Origin: Patescibacterium sp964487795 | GTDB lineage: Bacteria; Patescibacteriota; Patescibacteriia; Patescibacteriales; Patescibacteriaceae | Direction of reading: 5' to 3' | Length of the DNA: 64,000 bases | Assembly: GCA_964487795.1 (NCBI GenBank) | Contig: CAZASI010000003.1 | Span: forward strand, 1 to 64,000 | Part shown: positions 44,336-51,165 of the stretch, one piece after another | Layout of the letters: each line of letters begins with the position of its first letter | Numbering within the stretch: the stretch's first letter is position 1 | Notes under the pieces: generated by a model | What the model was told of the DNA's origin: nothing | Database searches by the model: none | Seen by the model: only the letters and a program-made list of their open reading frames with translations | Program-made: the position numbers and the translations under genes

Positions 44336-44408
44336 TGGACTTGAGGGGACTCGAACCCCTTACCTCGGCAATGCGAATGCCGCGCTCTACCAGATGAGCT
44401 ACAAGCCC
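44336..44408 (-). tRNA. tRNA-Ala (CGC)
   Basis: Acceptor GGGCTTG/CAAGTCC containing the G3-U70 pair that defines Ala identity, D arm GCTC/GAGC, anticodon loop TTCGCAT (anticodon CGC), T arm AGGGG TTCGAGT CCCCT, discriminator A. Next bases are CAT and then the ATG of the NlpC-like gene; CCA is not encoded. Confidence 0.95.
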
Positions 44409-44412
44409 CCTT

Positions 44413-44448
44413 GCCTCGCCAAAACCCGCATTGCGGGCAATGGCGGGC
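44413..44448. repeat. REP-like nested hairpin upstream of tRNA-Ala
   Basis: Inner stem CCCGC/GCGGG (loop ATT) inside outer arms CGCCA/TGGCG and GCC/GGC. It lies between the cyclophilin stop (44455) and the tRNA 5' end (44408). There is no T tract on the minus strand. Confidence 0.75.
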
Positions 44449-44454
44449 GTGTAT

Positions 44455-45126
44455 TTATTTCTTTATCAATTCAATCGATTCAATCTTCACATCAGTCACT
44501 GGATGATCATTGGCGTCAACCGCAACTTCTTGAATTTTTTCTACAACGTCCATACCGGTAACAACCTGTCCAAAATTTGTGTGCTTACCATCAAGCCACG
44601 GCGTCGATTCGGCTGTGACGATAAAAAACTGAGAGCCATTGGTATCGGCACCGGCGTTAGCCATAGCCAATGATCCTTTAACCAAAGGATGAGAATTAAA
44701 TTCATCTGAGAACTGATAACCGGGACCGCCTTGACCATGTGTCGAACGATCAGCATTTTTTGAATTTGGATCACCACCTTGAATCATAAAATCTTTAATC
44801 ACGCGGTGAAACGAAACTCCGTCATAAAAACCCTTTTGCGCCAGTGTCAAAAAGTTACTGACTGTCACCGGAGAGTCGGCGTACAATGAAACTTCAATAC
44901 GACCCATGCTCGTCACGAGAACGGCGCCGGAATATTCCTTAACTAACTCTTGATTGATTTGTGTTGGTACTTGCATAGCATTTAATTTAGCGTTTGTCTC
45001 GGGCGTCATTTCTTGTTGTACGCCGTTGGCATCATCATAATAATAAGTATTTTGAGTCTTGGTACATCCTGCCAAAACTAAGGCAAAAAGTAAAGTAGCA
45101 CTAATTTTTGTTATATTACTTAACAT
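44455..45126 (-). CDS. Lipoprotein cyclophilin-type peptidyl-prolyl isomerase
   Basis: 223 residues from the ATG at 45126 (MLSNITKISATLLFALVLAGCTK); earlier starts overlap cca. The lipobox LAGC marks a lipid-anchored, extracytoplasmic protein. The cyclophilin domain is complete: FHRVIKDFMIQGGDP, MANAGADTNGSQFFI and WLDGKHTNFGQVV. It probably assists folding of secreted surface proteins. It overlaps cca by 11 nt and is followed by a REP-like hairpin and tRNA-Ala. Confidence 0.94.
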   Translation of the reverse strand: MLSNITKISATLLFALVLAGCTKTQNTYYYDDANGVQQEMTPETNAKLNAMQVPTQINQELVKEYSGAVLVTSMGRIEVSLYADSPVTVSNFLTLAQKGFYDGVSFHRVIKDFMIQGGDPNSKNADRSTHGQGGPGYQFSDEFNSHPLVKGSLAMANAGADTNGSQFFIVTAESTPWLDGKHTNFGQVVTGMDVVEKIQEVAVDANDHPVTDVKIESIELIKK

Positions 45127-46552
45127 AATGTTCTTTTTTAATTTTATCATCGTCAATTTGACGTTTTTCATCAATAAGTTCACGAGCTTTGTTACGCAAT
45201 TCATCCAAAGGCATCTCATACAAATCTTTACTGCGCTTTAAGAGATATTCCCTTTCGTTTAATGTCGGATCCTCAATTACTTCCGACAACAAGACATCAA
45301 ATATTGCGCCAATTTTGGGGCCGGGCTCAATCTTTAGTTCTTTCATCAAATCATCGCCGTTAAGTTTAAGCATTTTGACCGAAACCGGATCATGTCGCAC
45401 TTTATCCATCATGTATTGCAAATGACGCAACTTATAAGGCACAGCTTTGGCAACGCCGGATCCTAATCGATCGGCAATTCGCAAGTCGATTAAGTCAGAA
45501 AGGTTTTCTTCACCAACTTTACGAATCAAACGTCGTACTGACGCAGCTGTCACTTCATCGACATTATAATAAAACATGTGATTACGCACCAAATTCACAA
45601 TGCGGGACATATCTTCATTTGATAAATGGAGTCGCTTAGCTATTTTTTCTACCATTTTAGCTCCCACTATTTCATGATTATAAAAAGTCGCCGCGCCTTG
45701 CATAATTTTTTTAGTGCGCGCTTTGCCAATATCATGTAGTAGGGCGGCAAAACGAATCTGCCAAGCGGAGTTCGGGCAATGTTTCAAAGATAAAATGTTA
45801 TGATCAAAGACGTTATGGGTATGATGATGATTCTGCGCCATACCAAAACCTTCTTCAAGCTCCGGTAAAATATATTGCAAAAGTTTTAGTTCATGCAATT
45901 TCATAATACCTTCAGAAGGCTTATCAGAAGCCAGAATTTTTATCAGCTCATCGCGAATTCGTTCGTTGGCGATAAACTTAATACTGCCGGCCAATTTTAA
46001 TATTGCCCGTTCAGTTTTTGATTCAATTTCAAAATGTAATTGGCAAGCAAAACGAACGGCGCGTAGCATTCTAAGCGCATCCTCTTTAAAACGGTCAGCT
46101 GGTTCTCCAACTGTTCTGATAATTTTCTTTTTCAAATCTTTTTCTCCGCCAAATATATCAACGACATTTTCTTTCGCGTCCATTGCCATGGCATTGATAG
46201 TAAAATCACGGCGCGCCAAATCATTTTCTAGCTTATCTTCAAATATTACCGTGTCAGGATGTCGACGATCACTGTAGCCCTGCTCACTTCGATAGGTTGT
46301 TATCTCAACAACGTCAGTAGCTTTCCCGTTAGCGTCCCTAATTGGAACGATAACTGTGCCAAAAGTATTTTCGTACTTTGAATCTTCAAACAGTTCAACA
46401 ATCTTTTCCGGCCGCGCGTTGGTCGTTATGTCCCAGTCTTTCGGCTCAGAACCCCGCAACCAATCCCGCACTGATCCGCCGACAATGTACGCCTCAAAAC
46501 CCGCCTCGGTCAGGCGGGTTAGCATATCAATGATGGGTTTCGGCATTTTCAT
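45116..46552 (-). CDS. cca: CCA tRNA nucleotidyltransferase (PolyA-polymerase family)
   Basis: 478 residues. The class II nucleotidyltransferase core has GGSVRDWLRG, the metal motif DWDITT and RRDFTINAMAMD. An HD domain (LLHDIGKA) follows around residue 270. It adds CCA to tRNA 3' ends. This is required here because none of the four tRNAs in the window encodes CCA. Residues ~12-18 are encoded by a perfect 9-bp inverted repeat (see the feature at 46498). Its stop is shared with the start region of the cyclophilin gene. Confidence 0.95.
   Translation of the reverse strand: MKMPKPIIDMLTRLTEAGFEAYIVGGSVRDWLRGSEPKDWDITTNARPEKIVELFEDSKYENTFGTVIVPIRDANGKATDVVEITTYRSEQGYSDRRHPDTVIFEDKLENDLARRDFTINAMAMDAKENVVDIFGGEKDLKKKIIRTVGEPADRFKEDALRMLRAVRFACQLHFEIESKTERAILKLAGSIKFIANERIRDELIKILASDKPSEGIMKLHELKLLQYILPELEEGFGMAQNHHHTHNVFDHNILSLKHCPNSAWQIRFAALLHDIGKARTKKIMQGAATFYNHEIVGAKMVEKIAKRLHLSNEDMSRIVNLVRNHMFYYNVDEVTAASVRRLIRKVGEENLSDLIDLRIADRLGSGVAKAVPYKLRHLQYMMDKVRHDPVSVKMLKLNGDDLMKELKIEPGPKIGAIFDVLLSEVIEDPTLNEREYLLKRSKDLYEMPLDELRNKARELIDEKRQIDDDKIKKEHYVK
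46498..46520. repeat. REP-like hairpin within the cca coding sequence
   Basis: AACCCGCCT/AGGCGGGTT with a 5-nt loop, in frame within the N-terminal codons for TRLTEAG. No T tract, so it is not a terminator. Confidence 0.65.
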
Positions 46553-46553
46553 C

Positions 46554-46859
46554 TTATTTTCCTTTATATAAAAATCTGTCCAAGGGGCTTACTTTATTTT
46601 TGATAATAGTGACTCCTTCTTTACTAAGAAGCGAAATTTTATTACGCGGTCCTGAAGCAAATCCGCCAATAGAGCCGTCTGATTTTACAACTCTGTGGCA
46701 AGGCACAATCGGAGCGTAGGGATTTTTATTTAATGCATTACCAACCGCTCGAGCCGCTTTTGGCTTTTTTATCATCTTAGCAATAATTGCATAGGTCGCA
46801 ACCTTGCCCTTGGGAATCCTTTTGGTCGCTTGCCAAACTAACTCAGAAAAGGTCACCAT
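46554..46859 (-). CDS. MGMT/ATL-type DNA-alkyl-transferase domain protein
   Basis: 101 residues carrying only the C-terminal alkyltransferase domain: KGKVATYAIIAKMI, ARAVGNALNKNP and the active-site PCHRVV (Cys at about 54). The Cys is present, so it may repair O6-alkylguanine; lone domains of this length can also be alkyltransferase-like sensors, though those usually have Trp in place of Cys. Its stop is separated from cca by 1 nt. Confidence 0.9.
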   Translation of the reverse strand: MVTFSELVWQATKRIPKGKVATYAIIAKMIKKPKAARAVGNALNKNPYAPIVPCHRVVKSDGSIGGFASGPRNKISLLSKEGVTIIKNKVSPLDRFLYKGK

Positions 46860-46860
46860 A

Positions 46861-47091
46861 CTATTTCATCAAACTTGAGGGAAACAAACCCGAATAAACA
46901 CTTGATAAATCACTTAAGAATTGCGGCAGATAGAGCCACGCGGCAATAAGCGGGATGAGGATTAGAAGAAACTTCAAAATATCTACAACACGCAGCCACT
47001 TCAAATAGCGAGCTGTTTTCTGACTCACCAACTTCATCTCATTAATAGCGGCCGTTTGCTCAGCCAGGATTTGTTTAATATCTTCATCCAT
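46861..47091 (-). CDS. Small membrane protein with coiled N-terminus
   Basis: 76 residues: a helical N-terminal part (QILAEQTAAINEMKLVSQKT) and one membrane segment (ILKFLLILIPLIAAWLYL). No family recognised. The stop lies 1 nt before the ogt-like start, so the genes are translationally linked. Confidence 0.65.
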   Translation of the reverse strand: MDEDIKQILAEQTAAINEMKLVSQKTARYLKWLRVVDILKFLLILIPLIAAWLYLPQFLSDLSSVYSGLFPSSLMK

Positions 47092-47140
47092 ATAATTTCT
47101 AATATTAGCAAAAATGTAATATAGCCTTAGTTTACTACAT

Positions 47141-47169
47141 AAAAACCGCCTCGTAAAGAAGCGGTTTTT
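47141..47169 (-). terminator. Terminator after nrdR
   Basis: AAAAACCGC/GCGGTTTTT arms around an 11-nt loop, downstream of nrdR on the minus strand and followed by a T-rich stretch. Confidence 0.85.
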
Positions 47170-47213
47170 ACACTAAACAAGCATGGGGTAAGGTTTAAGA
47201 ACTCATCGCCAGA

Positions 47214-47675
47214 TCAAGATTTTTTCCCTTTCAGTAGTTTATTTAACTCTCGTTTAAAACTCTGAGCATCTTTGAAAGACTGATAGACAGAGGCGAAACG
47301 AATGTAGGCAACCTGATCGGCTTTCTTCAACTGCTTCATGACAATTTGCCCAATCTGCTCGGATAAGATTTCTGCTTTACGCAAAGCCTGCAAATCTCGT
47401 TCAATTAAGTTTATTAATTTTTTAAACTTTTCTTCTGTAACCGGTCTCTTTTCAAAAGCCCGACGTAAACCCTTCACTAGCTTATCTCTCAAATATCCTT
47501 CTTTTCGTCCGTCTCTTTTAACAATGGTCAAATCAAGAATTTCAACTTCTTCATAGGTTGAAAAACGAAAGCCGCATTTCAAGCATTCTCTGCGTCGACG
47601 AATAGATAAACCGTCCGCCGCGACGCGAGAATCAACGACCTTAGTATCAGCAAAATAACAGACCGGACATTTCAT
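47214..47675 (-). CDS. nrdR: Transcriptional repressor NrdR
   Basis: 153 residues from the ATG at 47675 (MKCPVCYFADTKV); the longer frame has an unlikely hydrophobic head. The four-Cys zinc ribbon (CPVC..CLKCGF) and the ATP-cone domain (IVKRDGRKEGYLRDKLVKGLRRA) are complete. It senses nucleotides and represses ribonucleotide reductase genes, none of which are in the window. It lies between ftsZ and its own terminator. Confidence 0.96.
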   Translation of the reverse strand: MKCPVCYFADTKVVDSRVAADGLSIRRRRECLKCGFRFSTYEEVEILDLTIVKRDGRKEGYLRDKLVKGLRRAFEKRPVTEEKFKKLINLIERDLQALRKAEILSEQIGQIVMKQLKKADQVAYIRFASVYQSFKDAQSFKRELNKLLKGKKS

Positions 47676-47713
47676 ATATAGAAAGCTTAGCAAACAGGAA
47701 AAGAAAGTCAACA

Positions 47714-47759
47714 AAAAAACCTGTAGGCACGCATAATTATGCGTGCCTACAGGTTTTTT
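47714..47759 (-). terminator. 46-bp perfect palindrome, ftsZ terminator
   Basis: AAAAAACCTGTAGGCACG at the left, with its exact complement at the right and GCATAATTATGC at the centre. It lies 9 nt past the ftsZ stop and has T tracts on both strands, so it can act in both directions. Confidence 0.88.
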
Positions 47760-47768
47760 ATATTTAAA

Positions 47769-48941
47769 TTACATCATTTTCTTACGGATAAAAGTCGGAA
47801 TGGAAAGTTCATCATCTTCTTCTTCCTCAGCACTTGGCTTTTTCGTAGCTGGTTCTGCTTGAGCAATCTTTAAAGCCGAAGCTTTAGATTTTGCCGGTGC
47901 TGGGTGATGGTCTTCACCATCTTCGATAAACGGAGTCGGGCTGTAGCTTCTCTCAGGTGCCACTGAAGAGGTTCCTATCGGGCGCTTGCCGCTGTTAAAG
48001 CCGGTAGCAACCACGGTGATCTTAATTTCATCTTTGAATTTCGGATCAATCACCGCGCCGAAGATAATCTTAGCATCTTCGTCAGCCGAAGAAGTAATAA
48101 TCTTGGCCGCTTCATTCACTTCATGCATAGTCAAACCGGCGCCGCCCACGATTGTAAAGAGAATACCACGAGCACCTTCAATAGACATTTCGAGTAATGG
48201 TGAATTGATTGCCATTTTGGCAGCTTCGATAGCCTTATTTTCACCGCTGGCCTGACCGATACCCATCAAAGCGGAACCGGCGCCGGACATAACGGCTTTA
48301 ACGTCGTTAAAGTCGACGTTAATAAGACCTGGAATCGTAATTAATTCTGAAATGCCTTGTACACCCTGACGCAGTACTTCATCAACAACCATAAAGGCAT
48401 CAAGAATCGAAGTCTTCTTTTCAATAACTTGTAAAATCTTATCGTTCGGAATAGTAATAATCGTATCAACCTTATCAGTCAATTCAGCTAAACCGCGTTC
48501 AGCAACTTGTTTACGCTGAGCACCTTCAAAAGCGAAAGGTTTAGTGACAACCGCAACAGTCAAAGCACCTATGTCACGAGCCAGCTCAGCAACGATTGGA
48601 GATGCGCCGGTACCCGTGCCTCCGCCTAATCCGCAAGTAACAAAAACCATGTTAGCATCTTTCAGAGCATCGCGAATTTCATTCTGAGCTTCCTCGGCTG
48701 CTTGGCGTCCCAATTCGGGATTCATCCCTGCGCCCAATCCGCGAGTAATATTTTTGCCAATGTGAATTTTGCGTGTCGCTTTATTATAGTGAAGCGCCTG
48801 CACATCAGTGTTAATAGCGATAAATTCAACGCCCTTGATGCCGGAATCAATCATCCGGTTCAAAGCACTGCCGCCGGAACCTCCGACGCCAATCACCTTG
48901 ATCTTGGCAAAACTTTCGATTGATGGTTTTACTTCAGCCAT
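47769..48941 (-). CDS. ftsZ: Cell-division GTPase FtsZ
   Basis: 390 residues from the ATG at 48941 (MAEVKPSIESFAK). The GTPase signature GGGTGTG, IGVGGSGGSALN and the T7-loop region (VDFNDVKAVM) are present. The acidic linker ends in the conserved tail ELSIPTFIRKKM that binds FtsA. FtsZ assembles the division ring. It lies downstream of ftsA and has its own promoter nested in a hairpin. Confidence 0.98.
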   Translation of the reverse strand: MAEVKPSIESFAKIKVIGVGGSGGSALNRMIDSGIKGVEFIAINTDVQALHYNKATRKIHIGKNITRGLGAGMNPELGRQAAEEAQNEIRDALKDANMVFVTCGLGGGTGTGASPIVAELARDIGALTVAVVTKPFAFEGAQRKQVAERGLAELTDKVDTIITIPNDKILQVIEKKTSILDAFMVVDEVLRQGVQGISELITIPGLINVDFNDVKAVMSGAGSALMGIGQASGENKAIEAAKMAINSPLLEMSIEGARGILFTIVGGAGLTMHEVNEAAKIITSSADEDAKIIFGAVIDPKFKDEIKITVVATGFNSGKRPIGTSSVAPERSYSPTPFIEDGEDHHPAPAKSKASALKIAQAEPATKKPSAEEEEDDELSIPTFIRKKMM

Positions 48942-48955
48942 ATTGATTTTAATAT

Positions 48956-48990
48956 ATAAAAAATCCTTCGCTTTTATTATAGGGCGAAGG
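48956..48990 (-). terminator. Terminator between ftsA and ftsZ
   Basis: Minus strand stem CCTTCGC/GCGAAGG with a 12-nt AT-rich loop, then ATTTTTTAT. It lies about 47 nt past the ftsA stop. The loop contains the ftsZ -10 box. Confidence 0.8.
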
Positions 48991-49004
48991 TCTGTAAATG
49001 GCAA
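48976..49004 (-). promoter_or_regulatory. ftsZ promoter nested in the terminator
   Basis: Minus strand TTGCCA (49004-48999), 17-bp spacer, TATAAT (48981-48976). The -10 box lies in the loop of the terminator hairpin. A transcript starting here would include only the 3' arm of the hairpin and so would not form the terminator. Confidence 0.7.
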
Positions 49005-49010
49005 GGTATT

Positions 49011-49029
49011 TGTACACTATTTGTGTACA
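49011..49029. promoter_or_regulatory. Dyad operator-like site upstream of ftsZ
   Basis: TGTACAC-TATTT-GTGTACA, a 7-bp perfect dyad with a 5-nt spacer, 7 bp from the -35 box of the ftsZ promoter and 8 bp past the ftsA stop. It could be a transcription-factor operator or the arms of an RNA hairpin. Confidence 0.55.
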
Positions 49030-49036
49030 GCTGTAG

Positions 49037-50296
49037 TTACGGTTTTAAGGCTGAAAAAAGATTACGAATTTTATCAATAGTTTGCTGAAGTGGAAGCTTA
49101 TTAAGCAGTTTGCTGCGCCCTTCGAATTTTGTGAGCTGTTCGCCCCAGGAAATTAAACCAAGCGCAGTTAAATATTCAAGATCATTAACTTTATCAACTA
49201 CTGTAGCGATGCTGCGATTTGAACCAATCGAAGCAGGCAGACGCAATTTACGCTTGGCTACATCAACAATGTCTGAGAGCTTGGCTCCGCCGCCAATCAA
49301 ACAAACACCGGCCGGCAACATTCCTGAACGGTCAATCTTTCGTAATTCTGCGTCAACTTTTTCAAAAATTTCTTCGACGCGTGCTTCAATGATTTCAGAA
49401 ACATAGCGACGTGAGATAACGGTAATCTCATCAGTTAAATTTTCTTCCTGCACTAAATCGCTAATATCAATTTCATCTTTTTTAGAAAACTGGTCTGCCT
49501 TGGCGCTACCATATCGAACCTTAATCTTCTCAGCAAGATTAATCGGGCAACGTAGTCCTATGGCGATATCAGACGTGATATGTGCTGAACCAATAGGCAA
49601 TACTGCAGCATGCAACAACTCACCTTCTTCAAATATAGCAATACTTGTAGTGGCCGCTCCGATATTTACAATGGCCGTTCCCAATTCTTTTTGTTTAGGA
49701 CTGGTTACTACGCCGGCCGCAGCCAAAGGAGAGAACACTAAATCATCAATATTAAGACCAGTATGATAAATAGATTTGGTCAGGTTCTTAATCTGACTTG
49801 AAAGATTTTGAATAATTAAAGCAACAACTTCCAGGCGAATACCGGTCATGCCCACTGGGTTTTTAATGTCTTCCTGTGAATCAACGATAAATTTAGAAGG
49901 GATAACATGCAATATTTCATAGTTTGGCGGAACAGCCAAAGCTTGAGCGGCTTCTACCACCCGAGCCACATCTTCTTGATTAATCTCGCTGTCTGAGCGA
50001 CTAACGGCCACAACGCCGCGGCTTGATTGGCATTTAAGATTAGGTCCGTTAATTCCCACCCAAACATTAGTTACCGGAGCTCCCAGCAAACGTTCAGCTT
50101 TCTCAAGAACCGTAGAAATTGAAGCAGTGGTGTCTTCAATGCTATTAATAATTCCTTTGTTTACACCTTCTGAGGGTACAGATACAGCGCCGATGACCTG
50201 TAATTTTGGTCCGGCCTCTGTGTCGACACGCTGTCCGACCACAAGTCTGATTTCTGATGATCCGATATCTAAACCGGCAATCAAATTTTCACGCAT
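49037..50296 (-). CDS. ftsA: Cell-division protein FtsA
   Basis: 419 residues of the actin-fold ATPase family. AGLDIGSSEIR (phosphate 1), VNIGAATTSIAIF (phosphate 2), VCLIGGGAKLSDI (adenosine region) and the SHS2/1C domain region around residues 85-165 are visible. It anchors FtsZ to the membrane, and the C-terminal amphipathic helix (PLQQTIDKIRNLFSAL) fits that role. It is followed by a terminator and then ftsZ. Confidence 0.96.
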   Translation of the reverse strand: MRENLIAGLDIGSSEIRLVVGQRVDTEAGPKLQVIGAVSVPSEGVNKGIINSIEDTTASISTVLEKAERLLGAPVTNVWVGINGPNLKCQSSRGVVAVSRSDSEINQEDVARVVEAAQALAVPPNYEILHVIPSKFIVDSQEDIKNPVGMTGIRLEVVALIIQNLSSQIKNLTKSIYHTGLNIDDLVFSPLAAAGVVTSPKQKELGTAIVNIGAATTSIAIFEEGELLHAAVLPIGSAHITSDIAIGLRCPINLAEKIKVRYGSAKADQFSKKDEIDISDLVQEENLTDEITVISRRYVSEIIEARVEEIFEKVDAELRKIDRSGMLPAGVCLIGGGAKLSDIVDVAKRKLRLPASIGSNRSIATVVDKVNDLEYLTALGLISWGEQLTKFEGRSKLLNKLPLQQTIDKIRNLFSALKP

Positions 50297-50356
50297 ATAA
50301 GCACTGATTTACACTCTTACTTAATGAGATTATTTTATTATAACAAGAAATTGCTT

Positions 50357-50728
50357 CTAACGCCAGAAAAACGCAATCATCGGCGGAACCAAAAGACATG
50401 CCGCTACGCCAAGAGATCCAAGCGCGGCAATAGCAACAGCTGCGGCTGTCAAATCCTTGATATCTTTCACATATTGGTTTAAACGGGGCTTTAGCATATC
50501 ACTAATAGCTTCAATCATTGTATTAACCAATTCAAGCGCCAGAACTATTGCACAGCAAAAAATAATTAATGCTAAATCGCCCGCATCAATTCGTAATAAC
50601 CCAGCTAATAAAATAACTGCAAGGGCGGCGATAATTTCCAAGCGAAAATTTGGTTCTTCACGCCAAGCCTTGGCAATTCCCCTTGTTGAAAATGATACGC
50701 TTTTTGCAAACCGTGAAAGATGTTTCAT
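50357..50728 (-). CDS. dgkA: Diacylglycerol/undecaprenol kinase
   Basis: 123 residues with three membrane segments and the DgkA core: RLEIIAALAVILLAG, VLALELVNTMIEAISDML and DIKDLTAAAV. It phosphorylates a lipid alcohol; in this lineage the Gram-positive-type undecaprenol kinase role is likely. It feeds the same lipid carrier used by murA-dependent and rhamnan synthesis. Confidence 0.92.
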   Translation of the reverse strand: MKHLSRFAKSVSFSTRGIAKAWREEPNFRLEIIAALAVILLAGLLRIDAGDLALIIFCCAIVLALELVNTMIEAISDMLKPRLNQYVKDIKDLTAAAVAIAALGSLGVAACLLVPPMIAFFWR

Positions 50729-50737
50729 ACGTAGGTA

Positions 50738-51160
50738 TTAGCGAACAATTTTTTTGATCAGTTGATAACCAAGTTTTTCCATCAAAACGCGCCCTCGTTC
50801 AGTGTCATCTTCATAGCCAATAAGATGCAGTGTTCCGTGAATTACGATAAAAGCCAGTTCCCAGGAAACAGAATGTTTGAATTTTATAGCTTGGCGTTCA
50901 ATTTGTAGAGAGTCAATAATCAGCTCCCCTACAAACCCGCGCATTGGCATTTCTGCTTCTGCTTCACGAAAAGATAAAACATCCGTTACTTTATCTTTCT
51001 TTCTATATATCTTGTTTAAACGTCGAATCGTTGTATCTCCTACGATCACAACAGATACATCTCCTTTTATCTTTCCAAATCTAAGAGTTGTTTCAACCGC
51101 CTTTGTAATTAAAGAAGCTTTCAACGCTCTGCGTGTACGATTTGTTATTTCAACTGCCAT
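50738..51160 (-). CDS. ybeY: Endoribonuclease YbeY with altered zinc motif
   Basis: 140 residues of the YbeY/UPF0054 family: IRRLNKIYRKKDKVTDVLSF, GELIIDS and HGTLHLIGYEDD. The zinc motif is normally H-x3-H-x5-H; here the third His is Asp (HGTLHLIGYED). YbeY processes the 3' end of 16S rRNA and is involved in rRNA quality control. The Asp could still bind metal. It lies between the surface-protein operon and dgkA. Confidence 0.9.
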   Translation of the reverse strand: MAVEITNRTRRALKASLITKAVETTLRFGKIKGDVSVVIVGDTTIRRLNKIYRKKDKVTDVLSFREAEAEMPMRGFVGELIIDSLQIERQAIKFKHSVSWELAFIVIHGTLHLIGYEDDTERGRVLMEKLGYQLIKKIVR

Positions 51161-51165
51161 ATCGA

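Noticed and set aside
49011..49029. NrdR box near nrdR/ftsZ
   Set aside because: The dyad has ACAC and GTGT ends, but the spacer is 5 nt, whereas NrdR boxes have about 8 nt between these ends; no ribonucleotide reductase gene is adjacent.
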